A stretch of 64,000 nt of DNA, taken from positions 2,108,001 through 2,172,000 of the forward strand of contig JARUPY010000089.1 in assembly GCA_029817715.1 (NCBI GenBank). Reading direction: 5' to 3'. How positions within the stretch are numbered: position 1 is the stretch's first letter; every line of letters starts with the position of its first letter. This document shows positions 10,113 to 21,735 of this stretch, one piece after another. The stretch is from Melastoma dodecandrum. Taxonomy: Eukaryota; Streptophyta; Magnoliopsida; Myrtales; Melastomataceae. Both the position numbers and the translations under genes were made by a program. The notes under the pieces were generated by a model, which saw only the letters and a program-made list of their open reading frames with translations, was not told the origin of the DNA and searched no databases.

Positions 10113-11165
10113 CTAACGCCAAATTGCGTGATCCCATGGTATTTGCCAAACTCTATAACCCCGTGTAGGTTGGATGACTATGTCCACGTACTTATTTTGT
10201 TGTGCAAGACATTGTCTTAAATCGTGTTGCAAACCGCCCGGATCGAAGGGCAAGTGGCACCATGATAACGGGTTTGCCACTATTGTTTCTCTAGGTGCCC
10301 ACAGTTCATGCTCGGGAAGTTCAAGGTTCTCTACGAAGTTAATCTTTGGTTGGAAAGTATGAAAAGTATGAATTGTAATTTCCTTTTTTAATGGTTGGAC
10401 GCCAATTGCACGCACATAATTTGGCACAATTTGTTCTACCACTTGTACCCCAACATCTTTAAGGGTTGGCGGACCAAACTGCTTAACTTTATCAACCTTT
10501 GGCGACGGGTTTATTCTGACATCTACATCAATAGGAGATGTTGTTATGGGCACGTACTCCTCCGTGGGTGTTTTTGGTACGAATGAATAATTTGTTACGG
10601 GAGGTTCGGGAGTGGGGATATAACCCTCGATGGAAGGTTCCGTTTGAAAACTCTCTCTTCGTCGATATAAATGAGCATTGTTCGCATACTCATTTATTTT
10701 GAAGCCCCCATAAGTAAAGTTTTCGAAAACTTGTGCCGGGACGAAAGAGCTGGGCTGCCTGGCTCTATTGGCTTTATGAGTATACTCGTCCCAATCTACA
10801 TCATCGTTGTCGTAGACATGGTCTGGACTGATCATTTTCGTAGACTTGTCACGAGTCCTTTCCCAGTTTTTTGGCTTTGCAGCGGCGCTTGGCCGGTTTA
10901 AGGCACTGATTTGCTCCAGTATCTGAATTATATTGTCTTGTAGCGTAGTGAAACACCTGTCCATCAAGTTTTTCGTATCATTAAATTCTTTATAGAACTC
11001 AAGCCTAGTGGGTTGAGTATGTGCCCCGAAAGAATGTTGAGTTGCAGCCACTTGGCTTCCTAGAGCCGTGGTCTCTTTCTTTGCGTATCCTGCTATATTC
11101 TGACCATCTCCATCTAATGGTGGTGGAGGGTCGCGATTAACCCAACTCCTGGTATTCTTTGCCAT
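10113..11165 (-). CDS. Retroelement internal ORF of unknown function (350 aa)
   Basis: This is the only long frame between the LTRs. The open frame extends upstream into the LTR, but there is no ATG there. The first ATG is at 11165 (MAKNTRSWVNRDPPPPLDGD). Residues about 50-100 are predicted helical (NDTKNLMDRCFTTLQDNIIQ). The middle is acidic and aromatic (DNDDVDWDEY). The rest is Pro/Thr-rich, and the C-terminus is Trp-rich (GYRVWQIPWDHAIW). It sits where gag would be, but no capsid or zinc-knuckle signature is visible and I do not recognise it. The intact 350-codon frame suggests selection or a recent insertion. Function unknown. Confidence 0.6.
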   Translation of the reverse strand: MAKNTRSWVNRDPPPPLDGDGQNIAGYAKKETTALGSQVAATQHSFGAHTQPTRLEFYKEFNDTKNLMDRCFTTLQDNIIQILEQISALNRPSAAAKPKNWERTRDKSTKMISPDHVYDNDDVDWDEYTHKANRARQPSSFVPAQVFENFTYGGFKINEYANNAHLYRRRESFQTEPSIEGYIPTPEPPVTNYSFVPKTPTEEYVPITTSPIDVDVRINPSPKVDKVKQFGPPTLKDVGVQVVEQIVPNYVRAIGVQPLKKEITIHTFHTFQPKINFVENLELPEHELWAPRETIVANPLSWCHLPFDPGGLQHDLRQCLAQQNKYVDIVIQPTRGYRVWQIPWDHAIWR

Positions 11166-11205
11166 GTGAGTATTAACTGGGCTCCCACTGTGATCGCCAA
11201 AGATG

Positions 11206-12447
11206 TGTTCGCGTAGAAAACGGATCACGTCGGAAATATTTGGCAATTAGACTCACAGGGAAATGTATGTGGTCGCCAGAAAGATGAATTTTAATGATAA
11301 AAGATACGGTTGTTACAAATTCAAAGACTTACAAAAGTAAACGAACGCTTACAGCCATAAAAAATGAAGGAAAATGGTGGTACGGATGATGGAGGCGCTG
11401 TAGACTCGCTGCTGACGTCGTAGACTCGCTACGGTGCGCTGCGCTGTAGACTTGTGTGACGGTAGTGGTGCTGGCGGAGGGTTGTTGCCCCGGTTACGGT
11501 TGCTCGCCGGGACGGTGGAAGTGTTGGTGGAGGGTTGTTGTCCCGGTTACGGGTGCTCGCCGGGACGGTGGAAGTGCTGGCGGAAGGAGATCACCAAAGC
11601 TACGGTTGCTCACTCTAGTGTTGAAGGTAGTGACCAAATAACCCAGGCCGAGGTATCTACTAAAGTCTAAGGGTGACGAGCAATGCAAATCTGTGTTTGG
11701 CTGATTGATCGTAATTTTCCTAAGGAGAATCTGCTCCCTTTTTATACTGAGACTCGTGGTGTTCAGGATGCTTAGCACGTCTGACACGTTCTTAGGATAT
11801 TTCGAAGGTCGTGGCCCTCTCAATCAACTCCCTAAAATCTTGGTAACAATCTGATCGTGGCTTTTATCCAACTTAACCACTTCTCTTTCTTATATTAAAT
11901 TAATTAAATCAAATCCCCAGATTTTCTCAATATGAAGATCTTTCCAAATGGGAATGTGGTCCCATAATCTTCTTCCCAAAAATCTCAAATTTGTGTTTGG
12001 CTGATTGATCGTAATTTTCCTAAGGAGAATCTGCTCCCTTTTTATACTGAGACTCGTGGTGTTCAGGATGCTTAGCACGTCTGACACGTTCTTAGGATAT
12101 TTTGAAGGTCGTGACCCTCTCAAATAACTCCCTAAAATCTTAGTAATAATCTGATCGTGGCTTTTATCCAACTTAATCACTTCTCTTTCTTATATTAAAT
12201 TAATTAAATCAAATCCCCAGATTTTCTCCATATGAAGATCTTTTCAAATGGGAACGTGGTCCCATAATCTTCTTCCAAAAAATCTCAGAGGCAATATCTT
12301 TTCTGATCCTCGTAGACTTGACCCCCCATGTAGACTTGATCCCGACAGTCCTTTGTAGACTTAGTGCTTCCCTGGCGGTTTCACACAAAAGTGGACTTGG
12401 ACTTATGATTTCTTATAATTAAGCCCAAGATTTTTACCATGTCAACA
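11206..12447 (-). repeat. Right long terminal repeat (5' LTR of the element)
   Basis: 1242 bases. It is longer than the left LTR because a block of almost exactly 300 bases is tandemly doubled: the word TGTGTTTGGCTGATTGATCG occurs ending near 11709 and again near 12009. It otherwise aligns throughout with the left copy. Confidence 0.9.
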
Positions 12448-12581
12448 CGTCCGCCGTATTTGAAAAAGCGGAGAGTCGAGTAAGACGAAGACGACTGTGG
12501 TGTCACTGTTAGTCAATCAGAGAATCACTCCAAGTCGTTCTCTGTGTTTGCTAAATTTGGACGTACAGACTTCTCACTCCA
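12448..12581. repeat. Upstream module of the receptor cluster, right part (copy 2)
   Basis: CGTCC (right target duplicate), then GCCGTATTTGAAAAAGCGGA, matching 5161 onward. It leads directly into the start codon of the receptor gene at 12582. The retrotransposon therefore separates this gene from roughly 60 or more bases of its ancestral upstream sequence. Confidence 0.85.
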
Positions 12582-15028
<2,447 letters not shown>

Positions 15029-15769
15029 TCTCACTTCTCCAACAAGGAACGACAATTCTCGACTTTTATCTAAGACTGTGTGTATCAATTAGAGATGCTT
15101 CCATTTTTCTATCATCTCAAAGAGCAAGCAAAACAGTTCTTCTCTAGTAAAGCACCCGGAGCCTTAAAAGCGAGCAAGGAAAAGGAATCTAGCAGAGGGT
15201 CGAAATTGCCGCATAGAGTACGACGTTGCTGTGATTCGAAATATGCAACGTGTTATTGGCTTTAGACGTTATTAGGGAACTTGTCTACAACAAACGAACT
15301 TTCGAAACACATACCTTCTTCTCGTGCCTCCAACAGAAACACGAGGAAACACGACGGAATGGGCAGAATGGACATGAACACGGATTCGACTGCTGATTGT
15401 CCCACAATTCTGGTCTTGATGTGTGAAAACAGCAAGCCTGTTAACTTGCACAAGAAGGGAAGTAAGGAAGGGGAAATAGTCGACCGTGCAGGATGCGTCG
15501 AGCATTTTCTTCAGAGAAGTCATATATTCTGCATGAAAGTTTCGATAACGATTCTCTTTGTAAGTCAAGCTGAGAATCAGTCCAAGTCTTCTCCAAGCCT
15601 TGAAATTTCCTCTCATCAACGATGTCTCTGTCTCCACCTGTACACATTTCACAGACCGACCTGTTAGGCCGGTGATGCCTCATAACTCACTCCTGATACG
15701 CTTGTATGTTTTTTCTGGTGGTGCTCCTAGATGTCGGGGGGCGTACTCGTTGTGTGTTGTTAGTGTTTA
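15029..15769. other. Spacer between receptor genes
   Basis: 3' flank of the preceding kinase. Short frames on both strands have no recognisable similarity. No supported gene. Confidence 0.4.
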
Positions 15770-16020
15770 AGTTCCAATATGTTGCTGCCTGTGACAATGT
15801 AAAAATCTAGCATGAACTGCAAAACCTGGAAAGATAAGAGCGAGGAGCGCGGATGGTTCGACAACCTCGGTTGGCCACCATATTTGAAAAGAAGGCAAAT
15901 TCAAGTAAGACGAAGGCGACTGTGGTGTTGGTGTCTCAGTAAGGCTGAGATTCAGTCCAAGTCGTTCTCCAAGTCTTGCTAAATTTGCACATACAGACTT
16001 CACTTTCCATGTCCCCTGCA
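15770..16020. repeat. Upstream module of the receptor cluster (copy 3, diverged)
   Basis: Aligns with 5045-5310 (GTTGCTGCCTGTGACAATGT; AAGTAAGACGAAGGCGACTG). It is more diverged than copies 1 and 2 are from each other. Confidence 0.7.
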
Positions 16021-16354
16021 TCCTCCCGTGTTTACTTTTGCCCCACCCAGTCCTGTCTTACAATTCGCAGTACGAGGCGCGTGCCCCTCGACAATTGCCA
16101 CCCAATCGCCATTCAGTTCTCCTACGGTTTCTGGATCTCCATCCAACAATCTTCCTACTGTGGCGATTCCAGCTTTGAGATCTCTTGCAAGGGGGACTGA
16201 CCGTTCCTCTCTATCTCCGGTTAAAACTTTCATAGCCAAGAGTGTACGCCACACGAACAACTCCCTCGTACTTGTCAACGACATTGCTTTGGAGGAACCC
16301 TGCCGCATGCTTCTTTCGCATTCCGATGCTCAACTTTTGTGTGTTCATCAATAA
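16012..16354 (+). pseudogene. GUB_WAK-domain pseudogene fragment
   Basis: Pieces of a wall-associated receptor N-terminus appear in different frames: QYEARAP in one, then IQFSYGFWISIQQSSYCGDS in another, then NNSLVLVNDIALEEPC in a third. At least two frameshifts are therefore present. The second half (from 16156) is almost identical to 5749-5950. No downstream kinase of its own. Confidence 0.75.
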
Positions 16355-19300
16355 ATTGCAGAACGTCTTCCTGGCTGTCTATATCAATCGGAGACGTTTC
16401 CATTGCCGAAAAAACCCGCGACCTTGCAGTAATCCAAAATGCGCAACACGTCATAGGCATTCGGACGCGATCAGGGGACTTGTCTGCAGCACGCAAACTT
16501 CAGAATCATATGCTTCACGTCAGGCCTCGAACAGAATTACGAGGAAAGGCGAAGGGGCTGTCCATTGTCTCATGGTTTTGGTCGTGACGTTTGAAAGGGG
16601 AAAGAATGTTTAACTTGGACAAAAGCGAGGCAAGGATGGGTGTAATACCCAAATTTTGCAAAATCCTCAAAGGAAAAAAATTTTCAAAAAAAATTTTAAA
16701 AAATCAGTCAAATCTAATAAATAAATAAAGGGTTTCCTATAAATAACGTAGACCTGAACACACCAAGGAGAGAAATACGATCATTTTCATCCCCTCGAGG
16801 GAAACTAGTCTGTTTTGCGACTAGCCTGCATACTGCAGTCCCACTTCCGAACTTTGAAAGACTGACCATTGAAGCTGGTTTTTCTACTCGTTGTAATTCC
16901 ATTCTCGATAAGATTGCAATTGATCTTACCGTATGATCGCCACCAAAATTAACGGGCATGTCTACCATTTGAATGTGTTCATTTAGACATATTTTGAGAA
17001 TTTTTATCTTGTACATTTTCTATTTTTCTTTGAGCTCTTAATAATTCACAGGAAATATATTTGACAAACATTTACTTAATAAATGATTGAATTTTCATTC
17101 TTTTGATAGCATAACCACCTATTTTCGTTTATTTTGCATGAAAGATCGATTCGACATGACGAATTCTGGAGGCCGGGGTTGGAGGAGCACAAGACAGGAC
17201 GCGGGGGAAGGCTACTGACAATTTTCAGCCGACGATGTGCTTTCCCGGCTGCCTCAAGTATTCATTGTCACCATCATGCTTTATGTTTTATGCCGCATGT
17301 GATATTTTTAATCGAACACGAGTTCGGGCCTAAAAAGCCTAAATCAGGTCCAACGTCCGTAAACAGAGACACCTACGTCACTGTTCGAATGTTAGAATGT
17401 AAAAGTTCGAACCAACGGTTTTTCCGACTTAAACTGTTTTATAAATAAGTCGGTGGCGACTCCGTAATTAGTTACCTAGGTCAAACAACCGAGAGCCCGA
17501 GTAGGCCCGATTACTTAACATCGCGTCTTGACGTTCGAGTCTCGACCTCGACCGGAGAAGCATCGAAAGAGCGGGCCTCGGATCGAACCACGTCGCGTGC
17601 CGCAAAGTCACGGAAGGGAGCGTGTAAAGGTGGGAAGTCATCCGTGTTGGATACGTTGATCATATTCTTCACAAAGACTTTTTAGTCTGCGTGGAAATGT
17701 CATTTTCTATGTACTCCTTTAAAGTCAAGCTGAGAATCAGTCCAAGTCTCCTCCGTCATTATTTTTATTTTGGACGGAAAAAGAAAAGTCTGATGATAAG
17801 TATCTCACTTCCCCTTTTTCTTATTCAGAAAATCCCCAATTTCTGAGAATGTATCTCGATGGCATCAAGCCCCATATCCACATGCCTCCTTCCTTTCTCA
17901 TTTTGGTGCTCATCGTCGCCTTCCTCTGGCCGATCCTGCTCCCAGCAGGTGTTCGTGGCAGCGACCCGAACGAAGGGTGCGGGGATAGTTTCCACTGCGG
18001 AAACAGAATTGGGATCGGATATCCCTTCTGGCTTTCTGACTGGCCGGACCATTGCGGCCATCCCTCGTTCGCTCTTGAGTGTGATGGAGAGAATCTCACA
18101 CTGAGTTACGGTAACTTGAGTTACAGGGTGAATGACATCAATGCATCCGCCCAAATCCTGAAGGTTTCAGGGACCGACCTGTTCAGTTCTCTTTGCGCAC
18201 ATGAGGATAGAAGAAACACCAGTTTCGACACAAGTGTTTTCGAGTACACCCCCTCTGATAGCTTTGTCACCGTGTTCTATGGCTGCGACCCGCCAAACCA
18301 TAATGCACAAGGAGAAACGACGGCTGGTTGGCTGCACAACTTTACATGCACAGGGATTGACAACAATTTCGTGGCCATTTCTCAACACCCCCCTGATCAA
18401 GCACTAACTGGAAGATGCGAGTCCGTCATCCAAGTCCCAGTCGTGAACATCAGCAAGATCTTAAAGTGGGATTTCTTGGATGAAGCCATGGCGGAAGTTT
18501 TCGTGAACGGATTCGAGCTTCACTGGATTGACGAGAACACAGGGAAGTGCGAGGCATGCTGGAATTCAAACGGGACATGCATACACGATCTTGACCTAAA
18601 GGAATTCAAGTGTCGTTGCCACGACGGAACTGTCTCGAAGAACACCTGCAGATCAAGTAATTTCCTAACCTTCTGCCAACTCTGCATTTTTTTCTCCTCC
18701 TTTATCAGTAACATATGAACCTTAAATCCTAAATCATAATACATCATCCCGACTTCATCCGACTGACTGAGTCTTTTACATTAATTAAATTTCTCTTACT
18801 TAAATCCTAAGATGAAAAAGTACTTCTTCTTCTTTTGTGCTGGGTCTTCTTCCAAAAACTTATGGTCTTCCAGGAGAAAGTCCAATCAATCATGTAAAGT
18901 TGAAGTTCCCTAAACTTCCACGCAGCCAAACTTTCCAAATAAGTCTTAGAATTTCCCTGGCAGTCAGAATTCAAACGTTTAGGCAAAATTGTAATCACTG
19001 CGGTGGCCTGCCTTCACATCATGTTTTTTTTAGGAAAAAGAGAAATCGCCACGAAACTTCATTACATACCAATCTCTGTCTCTCTCGTTTTACCTTTTTC
19101 AATTAACAACCCAATGAATCTTCATCATCATCATCTTCTTCTTCTTCTTCTTCTTCTTCTTCATCTTCTTCTCCTGTTGTGGCGAGCCCGCCTTGAAGAT
19201 TTCTTGCTAGGATAACCGTCCTATCCTCCTGATATCAGCCAAAAACTTCATGGCCAATAATGTATTTTACTAGGAATCCTGTGTCCTGCCTCTTTCGAAC

Positions 19301-19479
19301 TGGAGCCCGGACCGTGTCCCCCCCGAGTTACGACCTGTACATCTTCCATGACGCCACCGGGGCTGAACCTTCCCACGTGTTACATATCCTTCCCTCGACT
19401 CATATGCCTTCTTCTATGATGAACTGGTCAATCACATGGACAATGTGGGAGTGCCAATCGGTCATCTTTGCACCAGCAG
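16156..19479. repeat. Segmental duplication, copy B
   Basis: About 3.3 kb collinear with 5749-8953. This copy retains continuity into the kinase exons of the intact receptor gene, so it is likely closer to the ancestral arrangement. Confidence 0.85.
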
Positions 19480-21226
19480 ATATCAGTGGACGCGAACTGG
19501 ATTTGTTGATTATGTCTTCTATCGACATTGTGAGGAAGGGTTTCCACAAACTGGAGTGCAAATAGTTGCAGTTAGTGCCGGGGACAGTGGCGGCTTGTGT
19601 GGGTACTACAATAATGCGTACGTTTGTTTTTGCCCCGATGGGGCGCGCCGGGAAACCTGCCCAAAATTGGTTCTCACTAACCACGCTGCTTAGTTGGGCT
19701 TCTGATTTGCACAGACATTTTACTTTCCTTGAGTTATAGTTCTAATTTTTTGTCCGAATCATAGCAATCTTTCTGATGCGACTCTGTTCTTTGTGTTGTT
19801 TTTGTCGCAGATCACAACGTCAGAAAGTGGATTGGGATAGGTGCAAAACTCAATGAGATGTTCCATTCTCAGATCATTTTCCATTGTTGTTTAGTTTTTC
19901 TTGACATTGAAATCATGCTAAGAGGATGTTGTCCTCATTTCAGGTGTTGGAACTGGGGCCGGATTCCTGGTTTTGACGTCCACCCTTTTGTTTGTGCTGT
20001 ATAAACGCCGTAGGAAGAAGTACGGCCCAGCATCTGTCATCTTGAGAAGCGAGTTCTCAACGTACTCTTCCCGAATTGATTTCGAGAGGGGAAGTTTTGC
20101 TTATAATGTCCCCGTATTCGACTACGACGAGCTGGCGAAGGCGACGAACAATTTTGATCCGGCCATGGAACTTGGTGATGGGGGCTTCGGCACTGTGTTC
20201 AAAGGTATGGCTGTGTTAAATTCCATTGTTGGATGAGTGATCGAAGAAAAAGTTGGGGTTACAAATGGCATGTCCTCCCTTCTGACAGGAAAACTCCGAG
20301 ATGGGCGAGTGGTAGCGGTGAAGCGGCTGTACGAGCACAACTACAAGAGACTCGAGCAGTTCATGAATGAGGTTGACATACTGGCTCGGGTTCGGCACCC
20401 GAACCTCATCTCCTTGTACGGTTGCACGTCCAGGCGAAGCAGCAGGCTCTTGCTCGTGTACGAGTACATATCAAATGGGACGGTTGCAGACCACCTTAAC
20501 GGAGACCTAGCCAAGCCGGGCATGCCACCATGGTCAACCCGTCTAAACATCGCCGTCGAGACAGCCATCGCGCTGGTGTACCTCCATGCGTCTGACATCA
20601 TCCACCGAGACCTAAAAACCAACAACATCCTCCTCACCGGCAGCTTCACCGTCAAAGTCGCCGATTTTGGGCTGTCAAGGCTGTTCCCGCTGGATGTCTC
20701 GCATATCTCCACGGCCCCCCAAGGGACCCCGGGCTATGTCGACCCAGAATATCACCAATGCTACCAATTGACGGAGAAGAGCGATGTGTACAGTTTTGGG
20801 GTCGTCCTGGTCGAGCTCATATCCTCATTGCCTGCTGTTGACATAACGAGGCATAGGCACGAGATAAACCTATCGACATTGGCCATTAACAAGATTCAGG
20901 CCAATGCTCTGCACGAGCTAGTGGATGCCAACCTTGGGTTTCAATCCGACGAAAATACAAGGGAGATGATAACAGCCGTGGCAGAGCTAGCATTTCAATG
21001 CTTGCAACCTCGGCACGAGGATAGACCATCGATGCAGGAAATTCTGGAGACACTGCAACAGATACAGAAGGGTGGACGCAAGGGGGAGAAGCCGGAGAAC
21101 GTCGCCAATACGTCGGGCGACACGGTATTGCTGAAGAACAATCCCATGATGCTTTCCCCCGACTCCGTCACCACGAAATGGGTTAGCTCGTCTAGCACGT
21201 CCACGGCACCGTATGCCAGCTCGTAG
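17849..21226 (+). CDS. LRK10L-type receptor-like serine/threonine kinase
   Basis: Four exons close in frame: 17849-18656, 19811-19840, 19944-20204, 20289-21226 (678 aa). The 30-base exon 2 (encoding NHNVRKWIGI) joins in phase on both sides. Domains: signal peptide (about 12-37), GUB_WAK domain (about 43-145), WAK-associated Cys-rich domain (about 170-268), membrane helix (about 280-300, GAGFLVLTSTLLFVLY), kinase (about 355-625). Catalytic features are present: glycine loop GDGGFG, Lys378, HRD Asp474, DFG Asp492, GTPGYVDPEY. The C-terminal SPDSVTTKWVSSSST tail is characteristic of the LRK10L-1 group (leaf rust 10 locus-like). Such kinases act at the plasma membrane in defence and ABA-related signalling; the ligand here is unknown. 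It is the only complete receptor in this cluster. Intron 1 (1154 bases) contains a relic paralogous exon. Confidence 0.87.
19114..19693 (+). pseudogene. Relic ectodomain exon inside intron 1 of the LRK10L gene
   Basis: ATG plus a CTT-repeat-encoded His/Leu run opens a short frame that stops at 19213-19215. The following 480 bases show fragments similar to the 12582 receptor (MPSSMMNWSI; later CRGQW and CVCFCPDGARRETC-like pieces) with stops and frameshifts. It is embedded between exon 1 and exon 2 of the functional receptor and would be removed with the intron. Confidence 0.65.
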
Positions 21227-21735
21227 CTTCCGCGCACACTGACCGAATATCTTCATTCTCACTTATGTGCGAGGACATTATTAATGTACACTGTTATCGT
21301 AATAATATCATTGGCTATATATAGTCGAGTCATGGTAATATTACTCTGACTGCATTGCCAATGCAATTAGAGTATATATTAAGGCTAAAACTATATTCAC
21401 AGGTAGAAATGGTATTTTGATTAGCCTAGTTAAGTATGCCCTTAAGATCCTTAGATGTGAATCTCCGTTGAGCACGCTCCGGATATCTGTCGGACCCTAA
21501 TCTTAGTAATCGGACTTATCTGATCGTCGTGGGTTACAAGTTCTTGCGACGCTACCGAACGTAGTTCTAAAAAAACTGCAGAAAAAAGTTTCTAATTCAC
21601 ATTAGTAGAAAACATTTCGGAAAACAGGACATATTTCCCAGGTTTGGACAAAAAGCCCAGAGAAGTAAACAGAGGAGGACGATCCTATGTTGGAACAAAA
21701 TCTTACATCCTTATGTTCTATAAATTCCCAAATCT
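21227..21735. other. Intergenic gap between convergent LRK10L and SARD1-like genes
   Basis: A+T-rich, holding the 3' untranslated regions of both genes. No coding sequence supported. Confidence 0.5.

Larger units (their letters stand above)
9018..12447 (-). mobile_element. Non-autonomous LTR retrotransposon (complete, minus orientation)
   Basis: Bounded by direct repeats 9018-9996 and 11206-12447, which read TGTTCGCG...GTCAACA on the plus strand (TG...CA ends). Flanked by a perfect 5-base target duplication CGTCC (9013-9017 and 12448-12452). Orientation is minus: next to the left LTR the minus strand has a purine tract (AAGAGGGGGGCTGA), expected before the 3' LTR. Next to the right LTR there is a possible primer-binding site starting TGGCGATCACAGTG. 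The internal region is only about 1.2 kb and encodes one protein of unknown function. No reverse transcriptase, integrase, protease or CCHC zinc knuckle is present, so mobility would need proteins from another element. It interrupts the 5' flank of the receptor gene at 12582. Confidence 0.93.

Noticed and set aside
11206..11246. Start of the retroelement ORF inside the LTR
   Set aside because: The apparent first codon is TTG, not ATG, in all LTR copies. The first ATG is at 11165 in the internal region.
19436..19693. Independent 85-codon gene in intron 1 of the LRK10L gene
   Set aside because: It is a frameshifted part of the relic ectodomain exon and mixes frames relative to the paralogue at 12767.
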